Below, piece by piece: positions 47,161 to 48,267 of a stretch of DNA of 48,267 nt (within the stretch, counting starts at the first letter, position 1; each line of letters starts with the position of its first letter). The DNA is taken from assembly GCA_947378555.1 (NCBI GenBank), contig CANCKM010000004.1, positions 1-48,267 of the forward strand. Direction: 5' to 3'. The notes under the pieces were generated by a model. It had not been told where the DNA came from and ran no database searches. It saw nothing but the letters and a program-made list of their open reading frames with translations. Source of the DNA: Microbacteriaceae bacterium (lineage in GTDB: Bacteria > Actinomycetota > Actinomycetes > Actinomycetales > Microbacteriaceae). A program made the translations under genes and the position numbers.

Positions 47161-47230
47161 TTGTTGTCCCCTTTATTCAACATATGAAGAGCCCACAGCG
47201 GTCAAACCGCAGTTCTTGACTTAAAGCAAA

Positions 47231-47254
47231 AAACCCGAGCCTCGGCTCGGGTTT
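47231..47254 (-). terminator. Intrinsic terminator of tig
   Basis: A perfect 10-bp stem AAACCCGAGC/GCTCGGGTTT with a 4-base loop and T-rich flanks on both strands, 15 bases after the tig stop. Strong and possibly bidirectional. Confidence 0.92.
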
Positions 47255-47268
47255 TTCGTCAAAACTTC

Positions 47269-48267
47269 TTAGGCGTGGTCGTGACCGCTGTGGTCTTCAA
47301 CACCGGCAGCTTCAGCGTCAGTCTTGCTGAACTCGCTTAGGTCAACTGCCTTGCCCTTTGAGTCAACCACTGTGGCTGCCTCAAGAACTACGGTCAGTGC
47401 CTTGCGACGAGCAACCTCTGCAACGAATGAAGGAACCTGGCCGTTTTGGTCGATCAGCTTGATGAACTCGTTTGGCTCCATCTGGTACTGCTGCGCGCTG
47501 GCAACTAGGTACTGCAAGAGTTCCTGCTCGTTGACCTGAATATTCTCGGCCTCAGCGATTGCGTCAAGCAACATTTGGGCCTGGAACGACTTTTGGCTCT
47601 GCTCGGTGACTTCGGCACGGTGTGCATCGTCGTTTTCGCGGCCTTCGCCTTCGAGGTGACGCTGAACGTCTGCCTCAACGAGTTCGTCTGAGATTGGAAC
47701 CTTGACTAGGTCAAGAAGCATCTCTGAAACCTTGTCGCGAGCCTGAATTCCCTGCTCGTAGTTCTTGGCGCGAGCCAATTCCTTTTCGATTCCGGCGTTT
47801 AGCTCGGCAAGAGTGTCAAACTCAGAGGCCAACTGAGCAAAAGCGTCATCGGCTTCTGGAAGTTCGCGTTCTTTCACGGCGGTTAGGGTCACTGCGATTT
47901 CGGCTTCTTGGCCGGCACGCTCGCCACCAACCAACTTCGACTTGAAAGTGGTTGATTCGCCGGCGGTTAGGGTGTCTAGCGCCTCATCAATGCCGTCGAG
48001 CAGGTTGCCTGAGCCAATTTCATAAGAAATGTTCTCGGCGCTGTCAATGGTCTTTGAATCGATGGATGCAACCAGGTCAATCTGGGTGAAGTCACCGGTC
48101 TTGGCTGGGCGATCAACGGTCTTTAGGGTTCCAAAGCGGGCGCGAAGCTTGTCTAGCTCGGCTTCGATGTCTTTGCCGGCAACCTTGACTTCGTCAACGG
48201 TGACCTTGAGGCCCTTGTACTCGGCCAACTTGAGCTCGGGGCGAACCTCGACCTCAATCTCGACGAT
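47269..48267 (-). CDS. tig: Trigger factor, 5' end cut by the window edge
   Basis: About 332 residues of the ribosome-associated chaperone. The N-terminal ribosome-binding domain lies outside the window; the frame stays open to the last base (VEIEVEVRPELKLAEYKGL at the break). The FKBP-like peptidyl-prolyl isomerase domain is recognised by AKTGDFTQIDLVASI and GSGNLLDGIDEALDTLTAGE, and the helical C-domain follows. The C-terminus ends in an acidic, His-rich tail, EDHSGHDHA. The TTG at 48228 is inside the gene and not a start. Confidence 0.95.
   Translation of the reverse strand: MVEIEVEVRPELKLAEYKGLKVTVDEVKVAGKDIEAELDKLRARFGTLKTVDRPAKTGDFTQIDLVASIDSKTIDSAENISYEIGSGNLLDGIDEALDTLTAGESTTFKSKLVGGERAGQEAEIAVTLTAVKERELPEADDAFAQLASEFDTLAELNAGIEKELARAKNYEQGIQARDKVSEMLLDLVKVPISDELVEADVQRHLEGEGRENDDAHRAEVTEQSQKSFQAQMLLDAIAEAENIQVNEQELLQYLVASAQQYQMEPNEFIKLIDQNGQVPSFVAEVARRKALTVVLEAATVVDSKGKAVDLSEFSKTDAEAAGVEDHSGHDHA

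Noticed and set aside
1-48267. CRISPR arrays, insertion sequences, prophage or toxin-antitoxin genes
   Set aside because: No regularly spaced repeats, transposase or integrase motifs, or small paired toxin-like genes were seen on either strand.

Overview
The window looks like a stretch of a compact actinobacterial chromosome, most likely from the Microbacteriaceae (Micrococcales). Evidence for this is the block rne-rplU-rpmA-obg-proB-proA-(57-aa membrane peptide)-nadD-(Pro-rich membrane protein)-rsfS-tRNA-Ala, the ileS-folC-DUF4233-ndk block, the cydABDC order, paired clpP1-clpP2-clpX, and an actinobacterial-type LexA box (TCGAAC-N4-GTTCGA) ahead of a DUF6504-dnaE2 pair. Base composition appears only moderately GC-rich, intergenic gaps are short, ATGA overlaps are common and many starts are TTG or GTG. 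This would fit a streamlined planktonic lineage such as the freshwater Luna-type Microbacteriaceae, but that placement is an inference.

Layout, left to right. 1-4.5 kb: 3' truncated leuS, then pabB and a pabC-like gene facing away from each other (p-aminobenzoate for folate). 4.5-10.2 kb: cydABDC operon (minus strand), the cytochrome bd oxidase and the ABC transporter needed to assemble it. 10.3-15.6 kb: a plus-strand DNA-damage neighbourhood with a DedA membrane protein, an HMCES/YedK abasic-site protein, and then a separately promoted SOS cassette (LexA box, DUF6504, dnaE2). 15.5-18.5 kb: deoC, an extradiol LigB/YgiD-type dioxygenase, an overlapping alpha/beta hydrolase and a Bax-inhibitor-1 family membrane protein, all minus strand. 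18.5-22.7 kb: a small DUF167 gene and the polyamine uptake operon potA-D-B-C. 22.8-31.6 kb: tRNA-Ala(GGC) with terminator and the ribosome/proline/NAD block running back to rne. 31.8-37.9 kb: an orphan VKOR-family gene facing ndk-DUF4233-folC-ileS. 38-42.7 kb: valS and an M3 oligopeptidase (plus). 42.7-48.3 kb: BenE-family transporter, clpX, clpP2, clpP1, an unknown membrane protein and 5' truncated tig (minus).

Functionally the window is mostly housekeeping: translation (leuS, ileS, valS, rplU, rpmA, obg, rsfS, tRNA-Ala), proteostasis (clpXP1P2, tig, M3 peptidase), respiration (cyd), folate (pabB, pabC, folC), proline and NAD synthesis. No insertion sequences, phage genes, CRISPR arrays or transferred islands were seen.

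The most interesting points are the SOS-controlled DUF6504-DnaE2 cassette, which has no adjacent imuA/imuB and sits directly behind an HMCES gene; the apparent ATT start codon of cydD; the overlapping dioxygenase-hydrolase pair, reminiscent of quinone detoxification modules; and several perfect inverted repeats upstream of cydA and the VKOR gene. None of these is proved to be a new system from sequence alone.
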